A model generated the notes under the pieces. That model had not been told where the DNA came from. It did not search any database and saw only the letters and a program-made list of their open reading frames with translations. The translations under genes were made by a program, and so were the position numbers. Of a stretch of DNA of 57,214 nt, positions 43,311 through 52,772 are shown piece by piece (positions within the stretch are counted from its first letter, which is position 1; each line of letters starts with the position of its first letter). Source of the DNA: Betaproteobacteria bacterium (lineage in GTDB: Bacteria > Pseudomonadota > Gammaproteobacteria > Burkholderiales > Burkholderiaceae_D); contig JANXTA010000130.1 in the NCBI GenBank assembly GCA_025356395.1, positions 1 to 57,214 of the forward strand. The letters are read 5' to 3'.

Positions 43311-44051
43311 CTAGAGCGACATGCCACCGTCGGCGAAGAGTGCCTGGCCGGTGGTGAACGACGACTCGTCGGACGCGAGGAAGACGAAGGTCTCCGCAAG
43401 TTCCTCAGCGGTGGCGAGGCGACCCAGCGGCTGGCGCGCGACGAAGTCCTTGCGCGCCTGCACGGGGTCGGCGAAGGCGTGGATGCGCTCGTCGAGCGAC
43501 GGCGTGTCGACCGTGCCCGGACACACGCAGTTGCAGCGGATACCTTGCCTGACGTGATCGAGCGCGATGGCCCGCGTGAAGCCCACCACCGCGGCCTTGC
43601 TGGCGGCATACGCCAGGCGGTTCGGTGCCGCCTTGTGCGCGCCCAGCACCGAAGCCATGTTGACGATGGTGCCGCCGCCACGCTCGATCATCTTCGGCAG
43701 CATCGCCTTCGTGACGACGAACATCGCGCGGACGTTGAGGTCGAAGCTGCGGTCCCAGTCGGCGATGCTGCAGTCGAGCAGGCTGCCCTGATGCACCCAG
43801 CCCGCGCAGTTGAACAGGACGTCGACCGCGCCGATCGCATCGATGGCCGACGCCACAGCTGCATCGTCGAGCACGTCGAGGACGCGTGTCGTCACGCCGG
43901 CCACCCCATCGAACGTGGTGAGCAGGTCGGCGCGCAGGTCGGTCGCGATCACCGTCGCGCCTTCGCGCACGAACGCGAGCACGCCGGCGCGGCCCATGCC
44001 TTGCCCGGCCGCGGTGATCAGTGCCGTCTTGTTTTGCAGTCGATGGGCCAT
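43311..44051 (-). CDS. SDR dehydrogenase, probable 2-keto-3-deoxy-aldonate 4-dehydrogenase
   Basis: The 246-residue short-chain dehydrogenase begins with TALITAAGQGMGRAGVLAF (TGxxxGxG-type NAD site, here AAGQGMG). It has NCAGW, an active-site serine in NMASVLGA, and YAASKAAVVGF with the Y-x3-K pair. The C-terminal FLASDESSFTTGQALFADGGMSL is standard. By context (dehydratase before it, FAH hydrolase after it) it should oxidise C4 of a 2-keto-3-deoxy sugar acid with NAD, as reported for L-fuconate pathways of Xanthomonas and Herbaspirillum. It starts one base after the dehydratase stop, so is coupled. Confidence 0.85.
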   Translation of the reverse strand: MAHRLQNKTALITAAGQGMGRAGVLAFVREGATVIATDLRADLLTTFDGVAGVTTRVLDVLDDAAVASAIDAIGAVDVLFNCAGWVHQGSLLDCSIADWDRSFDLNVRAMFVVTKAMLPKMIERGGGTIVNMASVLGAHKAAPNRLAYAASKAAVVGFTRAIALDHVRQGIRCNCVCPGTVDTPSLDERIHAFADPVQARKDFVARQPLGRLATAEELAETFVFLASDESSFTTGQALFADGGMSL

Positions 44052-44052
44052 G

Positions 44053-45795
44053 TCAGTGATTGTCGCGGGGCACGAACGCGCCGCGATGTCCGACCAGGAA
44101 GTCCAGGTCGGCGCCCTCGTCGGCCTGCGTCACGTGATCGACGTAGAGCTTCCAGTAGCCGCTCGCGAGCGGCGGTGCCGGAGCGCGCCATTCCTTCAGC
44201 CGCGCCGCCAGTTCGGTGTCGGAGATGTCGAGATGCAACCTGCGGTTCGGAACGTCGAGCTCGATGAAGTCGCCGGTACGCACCGCGGCCAGCGGCCCAC
44301 CGGCGGCCGCTTCGGGCGCCGTGTGCAGCACCACGGTGCCGTAAGCCGTGCCGCTCATCCGCGCATCGCTGATGCGGACCATGTCGGTGATGCCCTTGCG
44401 CAGAACCTTCGGCGGCAGCGGCATGTTGCCGACCTCCGCCATGCCGGGGTAGCCCTTCGGCCCGCAGTTGCGCAGCACCATCACGCAGGTCTCGTCGATG
44501 TCGAGGTCCTCGTCGTCGATGCGGCGATGGAACTCCTCGATGGTGTCGAACACCACCGCGCGACCGCGATGGACCATCAGCGCCGGCGTCGCGGCACTCG
44601 GCTTGATGATCGCGCCGCGCGGCGCGAGGTTGCCGCGCAGCACCGCGATGCCGGCGTTGCTCTTGAACGGTTCGGCGAAAGGCCTGATGACCTCGGCGTT
44701 GAAGTTCTCCGCGTCGGCGAGGTTGTCGCGCAGCGTCAAGCCGTTGGCGGTGACGACGTCGAGATGCAGCAGCGACGCCATCTCCTTCATCACCACCGGC
44801 AGGCCACCCGCGTAGCAGAAGTCTTCCATCAGGTGCGTGCCCGAGGGCTGCAGGTTGACCAGGCACGGCAGTTTGCTGCCCAGGCGGTCGAAGTCGTCGA
44901 TGCGGAGCTTGACGCCGAGCCGACCGGCGATCGCGATCAGGTGGATCACCGCGTTGGTAGAGCCGCCGATCGCGGCGAGCGTGACGATTGCGTTCTCGAA
45001 GGCTTCGCGGGTCAGCAGCGTCGACAGCACCTGGTCCTCGTGGACCATGTCGACGATGCGCCGGCCGGCCATGCGCGCCAGCACGTTGCGGCGACCGTCG
45101 ACTGCGGGATACGCGGCGTTGCCGGGCAGCCCGAGACCAAGCGCCTCGACCATGCAGGCCATCGTGCTCGCGGTGCCCATCGTCATGCAGTGTCCATGGC
45201 TGCGATGCATGCAGCTTTCGGCGTCGAAGAACTGTTCGAGCTTGAGCGTGCCGGCGCGCACCTGCTCGCTCATGCTCCACACGCCGGTGCCCGAGCCGAG
45301 CTCGGTGCCGCGCCACTTGCCGTTGAGCATCGGCCCACCCGACACGCCGATGGTCGGCAGGTCGGCGCTGGCCGCGCCCATCACCAGCGACGGCGTGGTC
45401 TTGTCGCAGCCCATCAGCAGCACGACACCGTCGAGCGGGTTGCCGCGGATCGACTCCTCGACGTCCATGCTCGCGAGGTTTCGATACAGCATCGCTGTGG
45501 GTCGCAGCAGCGTCTCGCCGAGCGACATGACAGGGAACTCGAGCGGGAAGCCACCCGCCTCGTAGACGCCGATCTTGACCTGCTCGGCGAGCGTCCTGAA
45601 GTGCGAGTTGCACGGCGTCAGTTCGCTGAACGTGTTGCAGATGCCGACCACCGGCCGGCCGTCGAACTGGTCGTGCGGGACGCCCTTACCCTTGACCCAG
45701 CTGCGATAGTTGAAGCCGTCGCGATCCTGGCGGCCGAACCACTGCTGGCTGCGGAGATCTTCGGGCCTGCGCTTCGGTTTCTTGTTCTCGTCCAC
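44053..45795 (-). CDS. IlvD/Edd-family sugar-acid dehydratase (L-arabinonate/fuconate type)
   Basis: The 580-residue protein of the dihydroxyacid dehydratase family has cysteines C62 (LTPCNSHF), C130 (MGCDKTTPS) and C203 (SHGHCMTMGTAS), which ligate a 2Fe-2S cluster. The spacing is the one I recall for L-arabinonate dehydratase of Rhizobium. It removes water from aldonates to give 2-keto-3-deoxy acids. Other blocks: MLNGKWRGTELGSGTGVWS, ATLAAIGGSTNAVIHL-type and ARMSGTAYGTVVLH. Which aldonate (L-fuconate, D-arabinonate, L-arabinonate, D-xylonate) is used cannot be read. It follows the ABC importer and precedes SDR and FAH genes. Complete. Confidence 0.9.
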   Translation of the reverse strand: MDENKKPKRRPEDLRSQQWFGRQDRDGFNYRSWVKGKGVPHDQFDGRPVVGICNTFSELTPCNSHFRTLAEQVKIGVYEAGGFPLEFPVMSLGETLLRPTAMLYRNLASMDVEESIRGNPLDGVVLLMGCDKTTPSLVMGAASADLPTIGVSGGPMLNGKWRGTELGSGTGVWSMSEQVRAGTLKLEQFFDAESCMHRSHGHCMTMGTASTMACMVEALGLGLPGNAAYPAVDGRRNVLARMAGRRIVDMVHEDQVLSTLLTREAFENAIVTLAAIGGSTNAVIHLIAIAGRLGVKLRIDDFDRLGSKLPCLVNLQPSGTHLMEDFCYAGGLPVVMKEMASLLHLDVVTANGLTLRDNLADAENFNAEVIRPFAEPFKSNAGIAVLRGNLAPRGAIIKPSAATPALMVHRGRAVVFDTIEEFHRRIDDEDLDIDETCVMVLRNCGPKGYPGMAEVGNMPLPPKVLRKGITDMVRISDARMSGTAYGTVVLHTAPEAAAGGPLAAVRTGDFIELDVPNRRLHLDISDTELAARLKEWRAPAPPLASGYWKLYVDHVTQADEGADLDFLVGHRGAFVPRDNH

Positions 45796-45822
45796 GACCT
45801 GCCTTCCGTTTCCTGAAGCGAT

Positions 45823-46140
45823 CTACGAAGAGACGCGTTCCAGCAACGCTTCCTGGGCCAGCGTATTGATGCTCTTGCCCTGCGCCTGGGCGGTGATCGC
45901 GAGCTTCTCGTGAAGCTCGGGCGTGATGCGCAGATTGAACATGCCCGAGAAGCGACGTCGCGGCTCGATCCCCTGCTCGCGGCACACGTCGAGGAAGACC
46001 TTCAATGACTTCCGGAACTCGATGCGGAGTTCCCTGGGATTCTTGCCATAGAAATCGGCACCGCCGCTGAGTCCGGGGATCTCTCCGCGAAACATGTCCA
46101 GCTCGGGGTCGTAGTCGATCCTGGCGTGATGGTCGTGCAC
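45823..46140 (-). CDS. hicB: HicB-type antitoxin
   Basis: The roughly 105-residue HicB-family protein has a degraded RNase-H-like N-terminal domain (ARIDYDPELDMFRGEIPGLS, ADFYGKNPRELRIEF) and a C-terminal ribbon-helix-helix DNA-binding segment (RFSGMFNLRITPELHEKL, GKSINTLAQEALL). It neutralises HicA. I place the start at GTG 46140. The ATG at 46154, which would overlap the expected hicA stop, is in another frame, so a one-base indel near the start is possible. It is embedded between the ABC permease and dehydratase genes of the sugar-acid operon. Confidence 0.8.
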   Translation of the reverse strand: MHDHHARIDYDPELDMFRGEIPGLSGGADFYGKNPRELRIEFRKSLKVFLDVCREQGIEPRRRFSGMFNLRITPELHEKLAITAQAQGKSINTLAQEALLERVSS

Positions 46141-46177
46141 CGTCTGAGGTTCATGTTCCGACTCCGTGTTGCTCCAG

Positions 46178-46402
46178 TCACTTGCTGATCGCAGCCACGG
46201 CACCCTTGTCGGTAGCGGGAGAAGAATGCGGACGATGGAACACCCGAACTTCGTCGAACAGGACGACCGCCACGCGACTGCCTTCGCGTTCGCTGGCTAT
46301 GCCGCCCAACTCGATGAAGAGCCCTTCGATGTGGCGCCGCTGAACGTTCGCGCTCGTGGGGTGCGTGAAGATCAGCGTCAGCGTGCGTTGATGCTTTGTC
46401 AT
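46178..46402 (-). pseudogene. hicA: HicA-like toxin with a premature stop
   Basis: The HicA-like RNA-binding fold reads MTKHQRTLTLIFTHPTSANV, FIELGGIASEREGSRVAVVL and FHRPHSSPATDKGAVAA, including the conserved FHRPH segment. The frame stops with TGA at 46178 after AISK. Relatives continue about nine residues (here readable as LEQHGVGT to a second TGA at 46151), where TGG for tryptophan became TGA. The family's usual histidine in a GSxxH position is here GSR. The toxin may be weakened or dead. It begins 43 bp downstream of the permease stop. Confidence 0.65.
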
Positions 46403-46444
46403 CATTCCTTGACGGTACCATTTCTCGGTACTGCTTTTCGACGC

Positions 46445-47323
46445 TCACTCCTTGACCGATCCCGTCATTCCCGAGACGTAGTACTCGACGAAGAACGAGT
46501 ACACGAACGCGACCGGCAGCGAGCCGAACAGCGCACCGGCCATCAATGGCCCCCATTGGTAGACGTCGCCCTGCACGAGTTCGGTGATGACACCGACCGG
46601 CATCGTCTTGGACTCGGATGACGAGATGAAGGTGAGCGCGTAGATGAACTCGTTCCACGACAGCGTGAACGCGAAGATGCCGGCCGAGATCAGGCCGGGG
46701 ACCGCGAGCGGCAGCACGATCTTGGTCAGGATCTGCCAGCGACTCGCCCCGTCGATCAGCGCGCACTCCTCGAGCTCGAATGGGATCGAGCGGAAGTAGC
46801 CCATCAGCAGCCACGTGCAGAACGGGATCAGGAAGGTTGGGTAAGTGAGGATCAGCGCCATCCGCGAGTCGAACAGCCCGAGCTTGAAGACGACGTTGGC
46901 CAGCGGGATGAAGAGGATCGTCGGCGGCACCAAGTACGCGAGGAAGATGCCGAGGCCGACGTGCTTGGCGCCCTTAAAGCGCAGCCGCTCGATGGAGTAG
47001 GCCGCAAGCACCGACGCCGCCAGCGAGAACGCGGTGGCGATCACCGACACCAGCACGGTGTTCCACATCCACGCGGGGAACTCGGTCTTGAACAGCAGCG
47101 TGTGGAAGTGTGCGAGGGTGGGATTGATGACCCAGAACGGATTGCCGGCGCGCGACAGCAACTCGGCATCGGGCTTCACCGCGGTGATCGCCATCCAGTA
47201 GAACGGGAACAGCAGCACGATCAGGAAGATGCCGATCGGCAGGTACGCGGTGGCGAACCGCCGCAGCCGCGTGTCGAGGAAACCCATGCCGACGGTGTCC
47301 GTGTTGTCGACGGCCTTCTTCAC
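46445..47323 (-). CDS. carbohydrate ABC-transporter permease (second, MalG type)
   Basis: The 292-residue integral membrane protein has about six TM helices and the EAA loop ECALIDGASRWQILTKIVLPLAVPGL that contacts the ATPase. It ends SFFVEYYVSGMTGSVKE, typical of the MalG/UgpE subfamily. GTG at 47323 overlaps the TGA of the first permease, with GGAGG 8 bases upstream in the 3' end of that gene. It forms the translocation pore with the first permease for a sugar or sugar-acid substrate. No lesions. Confidence 0.93.
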   Translation of the reverse strand: MKKAVDNTDTVGMGFLDTRLRRFATAYLPIGIFLIVLLFPFYWMAITAVKPDAELLSRAGNPFWVINPTLAHFHTLLFKTEFPAWMWNTVLVSVIATAFSLAASVLAAYSIERLRFKGAKHVGLGIFLAYLVPPTILFIPLANVVFKLGLFDSRMALILTYPTFLIPFCTWLLMGYFRSIPFELEECALIDGASRWQILTKIVLPLAVPGLISAGIFAFTLSWNEFIYALTFISSSESKTMPVGVITELVQGDVYQWGPLMAGALFGSLPVAFVYSFFVEYYVSGMTGSVKE

Positions 47324-48222
47324 TTGTCGCCTCCGCCCTGTTGCCACTTGCGTCGTTGCAGGCCAAAGAAGCTGATCATGATCGCCGCGAGCAGGAACGG
47401 CACCATCGCGATCGAGATTGCCGCGCCTTCACCGAGCGCGCCGCCGTTGATCGCGCGCTGGAACGCGAGCGTCGCCATCAGGTGGGTCGCGTTCAACGGG
47501 CCGCCGCGCGTGATGACGTAGATCAGCTGGAAGTCGGTGAACGTGAACAGCACGGAGAAGGTCATCACGACCGCGATGATCGGCGTCAGCAGCGGCAGCG
47601 TGACGTGGCGGAACTGCTGCCAGCGTGACGCGCCGTCGATCGCCGAGGCCTCGTAGTAACTGGGCGAGATGGTCTGCAGTCCGGCGAGCAGCGTGATTGC
47701 GACGAACGGCACGCCGCGCCACACGTTGGCGGCGATCACCGCGAAGCGCGCGTTCCACGGTGTGCCGAGGAAGTCGATGTACTGGTCGATGATTCCAATC
47801 TTCACCAGCGCCCAACTGATGATCGAGAACTGCGAGTCGTAGATCCACCAGAACGCGATGGCCGATAGCGCAGTCGGGACGATGTAGGGCAGCAGGATGA
47901 CGGCGCGAAAGAAGGTCTTGAAGCGCACGTTGCGGTTCAGCAGCAGCGCGAGCCAGAGGCCGAGCACGAACTTCAGGACCGACGCGATGCCGGTATAGAA
48001 CAGCGTGTTGAACAGTGCGAGACGCACGACGCTGTCGGACCACAGGTACTCGTAGTTCTCGAAGCCGACCCACTCGCCGGGACGTCCGACCTTGGTGTCG
48101 GTGAACCCCAGCCAGACCCCGAGGCCGAGCGGATAGGTGAGAAAGACGATGAGCAGCAACGCGGTCGGCAGCATGAATAGCAGGCCGAGGGCGTTGCGAT
48201 TGTTGGAGAGACGATCAAGCAT
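47320..48222 (-). CDS. carbohydrate ABC-transporter permease (first, MalF type)
   Basis: The 300-residue permease of the MalF/UgpA group has six hydrophobic helices, an initial LGLLFMLPTALLLIVFLTYPLG helix, and the EAA loop YYEASAIDGASRWQQFRHVTLPLLTP. A long periplasmic stretch follows the first helix (FTDTKVGRPGEWVGFENYEY). It pairs with the MalG-type subunit, whose start overlaps its stop. It is separated by 86 bp, holding two strong hairpins, from the binding-protein gene upstream. Confidence 0.93.
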   Translation of the reverse strand: MLDRLSNNRNALGLLFMLPTALLLIVFLTYPLGLGVWLGFTDTKVGRPGEWVGFENYEYLWSDSVVRLALFNTLFYTGIASVLKFVLGLWLALLLNRNVRFKTFFRAVILLPYIVPTALSAIAFWWIYDSQFSIISWALVKIGIIDQYIDFLGTPWNARFAVIAANVWRGVPFVAITLLAGLQTISPSYYEASAIDGASRWQQFRHVTLPLLTPIIAVVMTFSVLFTFTDFQLIYVITRGGPLNATHLMATLAFQRAINGGALGEGAAISIAMVPFLLAAIMISFFGLQRRKWQQGGGDK

Positions 48223-48241
48223 GCGAGAGCAACATCGAGTT

Positions 48242-48310
48242 GAGCGTCATGCGACAGCATGACGCTCGAACGAGACGAGATATCCAGGCACCGCAGGTGT
48301 CCTGGATATC
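48242..48310. repeat. two perfect stem-loops between binding-protein and permease genes
   Basis: The first is GAGCGTCATGC (48242-48252) with loop GACA and its 11-bp complement (48257-48267). The second is GATATCCAGG (48279-48288) with CCTGGATATC (48301-48310) and three further inner pairs. On the leftward transcript they sit directly after the binding-protein stop codon. Such structures limit read-through and stabilise the upstream mRNA, giving more binding protein than permease, as in mal-type operons. The effect is inferred. Confidence 0.6.
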
Positions 48311-49643
48311 AGACTTTGTAATACCGCTCCGCCCGCTTCTGCGCGCGCTCCATCGCTTCCTTCGGCGTCTTCGAGCCGCTCACCGCCTCGGCCACCATGT
48401 TGACCATGATGAAGTCCGCCGCTGCACCCGCGGACGCGTAGCCGAGCTTGCCGGCGTAGCCCGCGGGCCGGTAGTTCTTCACCGAGTCGCGGTAAGGCGT
48501 GTTCTTCGGATCCGACGACCACACGGCACCCTTCGTGTAGGCCGCCAGAGCCGGCGCGATATAGCCGCTCGCACCGGTCTGCCACGGGTCGTACTGCTCC
48601 TGTTCCATCATGAAGGTCAGGAACGCTTTCGCGGCGTTCGGGTACTTCGTGTACTTCATGATCATCTGGTTGAAGAACAGGTGCGACTCGGTCGGGACGC
48701 CCACCGGACCCACCGGGAACACCGAGTGGTTGATGTCGGCCTGCAGCTCCTTGACCTTCGGATCGGTCGCGTTCTTCGCGGCGTAGTAGATCGAGATGCC
48801 GTTGTTGGTGACCGAGATCTGCCCGTCGAGGAAGGCCTTGTTGTTGTTCGGGTCCAGCCACGACAGCGTGCCGGGCACGAAGGTCGCGTAGAGCTCCTTG
48901 CCGTACTCCAGCGCCTTCGCCGTCTCGGGGCTGTCGATCACGACCTTGTTGTTGGTGTCGACCATCTTGCCGCCGAAGGCCCACACCAGCCAGTTGCACC
49001 ACAGGCCGTCGCCGGTCGCGTTGCCGAGTGCCATGCCACCGGGCGTGCCCTTCTCCTTCAGCGCCTTCATCATCTTCAGGAAGTCGTCGGTGGTCTTCGG
49101 GAACGTGTCGAAACCTACGGCCTTGATCAGGCTCTCGCGATAGACCATCAGCGTCCCGGATGCACCGAGCGGCAGCGCGATCCAGTGCTTGCCGTCGGGC
49201 CGGCACATTTGCTCGCCGCCCGCGAACCAGCCGCCGTACTTCTTGCCGAGATACTCGGCCACGTCGGTCACGTCGAGCAGCTTGTCCGGATACAGGTTCG
49301 CGTCGTCGTTGGTGCCGAGGATGATGTCGGGCCCCGCGCCGGTGTTCGCGGCGACGGCCGCCTTCGGCCGCACGTCTTCCCAGCCCTCGTTGTCGACCCG
49401 CACCTCGATGCCGGTCTTCTCGGTGAACTTCTTGACGTTGACCATGTAGGCGTCGATGTCGCCCTGCACGAAGCGGCTCCAGCGCAGCACGCGCAGCTTC
49501 GCGTCCTTCTCGGTCTTGAGGTTCAGCGTCGCCGTCTGCGCACTCGCGACGCGCGACCACAACGCGCCTCCGGTGCCGAGCGTTGCGGCGACGGCGACGC
49601 CGGCCGAGCCTTCCAGGAACTTGCGGCGATCGAACGAGCTCAT
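48309..49643 (-). CDS. sugar/sugar-acid ABC-transporter substrate-binding protein, Tat-exported
   Basis: The 444-residue extracellular solute-binding protein (family 1, UgpB/MalE-like) begins with the twin-arginine leader FDRRKFLEGSAGVAVAATLG and a signal-peptide cut after VASAQ. The body has LRVLRWSRFVQGDIDAYMV, TGIEVRVDNEGWEDVRPKAA and YMVNVKKFTEK-type segments. It binds the substrate in the periplasm and delivers it to the permeases. A Tat leader suggests folding before export. Ligand not predictable, but catabolic neighbours favour aldonates. It lies between the ATPase gene (48 bp upstream) and the permeases. Confidence 0.92.
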   Translation of the reverse strand: MSSFDRRKFLEGSAGVAVAATLGTGGALWSRVASAQTATLNLKTEKDAKLRVLRWSRFVQGDIDAYMVNVKKFTEKTGIEVRVDNEGWEDVRPKAAVAANTGAGPDIILGTNDDANLYPDKLLDVTDVAEYLGKKYGGWFAGGEQMCRPDGKHWIALPLGASGTLMVYRESLIKAVGFDTFPKTTDDFLKMMKALKEKGTPGGMALGNATGDGLWCNWLVWAFGGKMVDTNNKVVIDSPETAKALEYGKELYATFVPGTLSWLDPNNNKAFLDGQISVTNNGISIYYAAKNATDPKVKELQADINHSVFPVGPVGVPTESHLFFNQMIMKYTKYPNAAKAFLTFMMEQEQYDPWQTGASGYIAPALAAYTKGAVWSSDPKNTPYRDSVKNYRPAGYAGKLGYASAGAAADFIMVNMVAEAVSGSKTPKEAMERAQKRAERYYKV

Positions 49644-49690
49644 CGGGTTGTCTCCTCGGTGTCTCTCATGGGAAAAAAAAGGTCAGCGTT

Positions 49691-50761
<1,071 letters not shown>

Positions 50762-50993
50762 GGAACGCTTCGAGGGAGAGGCGGTGGCCGGCGAAGACGC
50801 CGGGCGAAGCCGCGAAGTATCGACATTGCGATGCGGCGGCGCTACCGGGCAAACCCTTCGACGCGATGCAACAAGCACCTTCGACGCGCGTCGATGTCCA
50901 AGCCTGCGGACCGCGTTGGCTTGCGGATTCACGGTCGACGCAATAAATTGCGTTCCCCACGTCGTCACCGATCACTCCACACAAGGCCCTCCG
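50762..50993. promoter_or_regulatory. divergent promoter region between two sugar-acid operons
   Basis: The 232-bp spacer holds no gene and must contain the leftward ABC/aldonate-operon promoter and the rightward tetronate-operon promoter. An AT-richer stretch (CAATAAATTG around 50941) near the denD start is a candidate -10 zone. No transcription regulator gene occurs in either operon, so the controlling protein is outside the window. I could not identify a clear operator palindrome. Confidence 0.4.
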
Positions 50994-52004
50994 ATGAAAC
51001 TGTTGATTACCGGTGCGAGCGGCTTCATCGGCCGCCGTCTTTCGCAGGCGCTGCTCGCGAAGGGAACGATCGGTAGCAAACGAATCGATCGTCTCGTGCT
51101 GGTCGACCAGGTCGAACCCGACCTGACGCTCGCGGCCGATCCCCGCGTCGAGTCGCGCGTCGGTGCGCTGCTGTCGCAGTGCGCGTCCTTCACCGGCGAT
51201 CGCTTCGACGGCGTCTTCCATCTCGCCTCGGCCGTTTCGGGCGAATGCGAGGACGACTTCGAGCTCGGCCTGCGCTCGAACCTGGACACGACGCGTGCGC
51301 TGCTCGACGCGTTGCGCATCGCGACCGCAGCGGGTGCGCAGCCCGCGCGACTGGTGTTCGCGAGCTCGGTCGCGGTGTTCGGGCCGGACCCGTCGGCACC
51401 GCTGCCGGCACTGGTCGGCGACACCACGCTGCCTGCGCCGCAGACCTCGTACGGCACGCACAAGCTGATCTGCGAGTCGCTGATCGCCGACTACACGCGG
51501 AAGGGCTACATCGACGGTCGCGCCGCGCGGCTGATGACCGTGACCGTGCGCCCCGGCAAGCCCAACGGCGCCGCGTCATCGTTCTTCTCGGGGATCATCC
51601 GCGAGCCGCTCGCGGGGGTCGAGGCGATCTGTCCGGTGGACCCGTCGACCTCGCATCCGCTGACCTCTCCGGCACGGACCATCGAAGGGCTGATCGCGGT
51701 CTACGAAGCGAGCCGCGAGCAGTTCGTCGGTCGCCTCGCGCTCAACCTGCCGGCGGTCAATGCGCGCGTGTCCGACATGCTCGACGCGCTCGAGCGCGTG
51801 GCCGGCAAGGCCGTGCGCGATCGCGTGCGCTTCGTCCCCGATGCGCGGGTCGCCGGAATCGTGGCGAACTGGCCGGCCGGCACCACGGCCGAGCGCGCGG
51901 CGCATCTCGGTCTGCATGCAGACGCGGACTTCGACTGCATCATCCGGCAATACATCGCCGACTGTTCGGCGTCGCCCGAAGCGCTCAAGGGGATGACGCG
52001 TTGA
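50994..52004 (+). CDS. denD: D-erythronate dehydrogenase DenD
   Basis: The 336-residue extended-SDR/epimerase-fold enzyme begins KLLITGASGFIGRRLSQALL (Rossmann GxxGxxG). It has LVFASSVAVFG with the active serine and TSYGTHKLICE with the Y-x3-K pair. FHLASAVSGECEDDFELG and VTVRPGKPNGAASSFFSGI are typical of DenD proteins. It oxidises D-erythronate to 2-oxo-tetronate with NAD. It opens the rightward operon with ltnD, otnK, otnC and otnI, the arrangement described for D-erythronate/L-threonate catabolism. Its stop overlaps a TTG start of the next gene. Confidence 0.88.
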   Translation: MKLLITGASGFIGRRLSQALLAKGTIGSKRIDRLVLVDQVEPDLTLAADPRVESRVGALLSQCASFTGDRFDGVFHLASAVSGECEDDFELGLRSNLDTTRALLDALRIATAAGAQPARLVFASSVAVFGPDPSAPLPALVGDTTLPAPQTSYGTHKLICESLIADYTRKGYIDGRAARLMTVTVRPGKPNGAASSFFSGIIREPLAGVEAICPVDPSTSHPLTSPARTIEGLIAVYEASREQFVGRLALNLPAVNARVSDMLDALERVAGKAVRDRVRFVPDARVAGIVANWPAGTTAERAAHLGLHADADFDCIIRQYIADCSASPEALKGMTR

Positions 52005-52753
52005 ACAGCATCGATCTCGCCGGTCGCAGCGCGATCGTCACTGGCGGCGCGCAGGGCATCGGCTACGCGATCGCCGAGCGGCTTCTGGCCTCGGGCGCGG
52101 CCGTCGTGCTGTGGGACATCGACGCGACGTTGCTGGCCAAGGCTGCGGCGACTCTCTCGTCCGAAGGCATCGTCGACACCGGGGTCGTCGAACTCACCGA
52201 CGAGGTCTCGGTCGCCGCAGCGACCGAAGCGGCGATCGCGTCGCGCGGGCGGATCGACATCCTGGTCAACAACGCCGGCATCACGGGCGGCAACGCGCCG
52301 ACCTGGGAGCTCGCGCCCGAGGTCTGGCGGCGCGTGATCGAGGTCAATCTCGTGGCGCCTTACCTGGTGTGCCGCGCGCTGGTGCCGCACATGATCGGCA
52401 ACGGTTACGGCCGCATCATCAACATCGCATCGGTGGCCGGCAAGGAAGGCAACCCCAACGCATCGCACTACAGCGCGTCGAAGGCCGCGTTGATCGCGCT
52501 CACCAAGTCGCTCGGCAAGGAGTTGGCGACGAAGGGCGTGCTGGTCAACGCGGTCTCGCCCGCGGCCGCGAAGACCGCGCTGTTCGCGACGATGACGCAG
52601 GCGCACATCGACTTCATGCTGGCGAAAATCCCGATGGGCCGCTTCGTCGAGGTCGACGAAGCGGCTGCGATGGTCGCGTGGCTCGCGTCGGAGGACTGCT
52701 CGTTCTCGACCGGCGCCGTGTTCGACCTGTCCGGTGGCCGCGCCACCTATTGA
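52001..52753 (+). CDS. SDR oxidoreductase of the tetronate operon, substrate unclear
   Basis: The 250-residue classical short-chain dehydrogenase has SAIVTGGAQGIGYAIAERLL (TGxxxGIG), NNAG (LVNNAGITGG), INIASVAGKEG with serine, YSASKAALIAL (Y-x3-K), and C-terminal FSTGAVFDLSGGRATY. It lies between denD and ltnD, and its likely start TTG (52001) overlaps the denD stop (TTGA), indicating translational coupling. The minimal den/ltn/otn pathway has no such enzyme, so it may oxidise an additional sugar acid or the sugar that enters the pathway. 3-oxoacyl-ACP reductase annotation would be only a fold label. Confidence 0.8.
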   Translation: MNSIDLAGRSAIVTGGAQGIGYAIAERLLASGAAVVLWDIDATLLAKAAATLSSEGIVDTGVVELTDEVSVAAATEAAIASRGRIDILVNNAGITGGNAPTWELAPEVWRRVIEVNLVAPYLVCRALVPHMIGNGYGRIINIASVAGKEGNPNASHYSASKAALIALTKSLGKELATKGVLVNAVSPAAAKTALFATMTQAHIDFMLAKIPMGRFVEVDEAAAMVAWLASEDCSFSTGAVFDLSGGRATY

Positions 52754-52772
52754 TGAGAGAAAAGGACGGTTC

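Noticed and set aside
44018-45613. 531-codon minus-strand frame overlapping the dehydratase
   Set aside because: Frame-shifted shadow of the IlvD/Edd gene, which has its cysteine motifs in the chosen frame.
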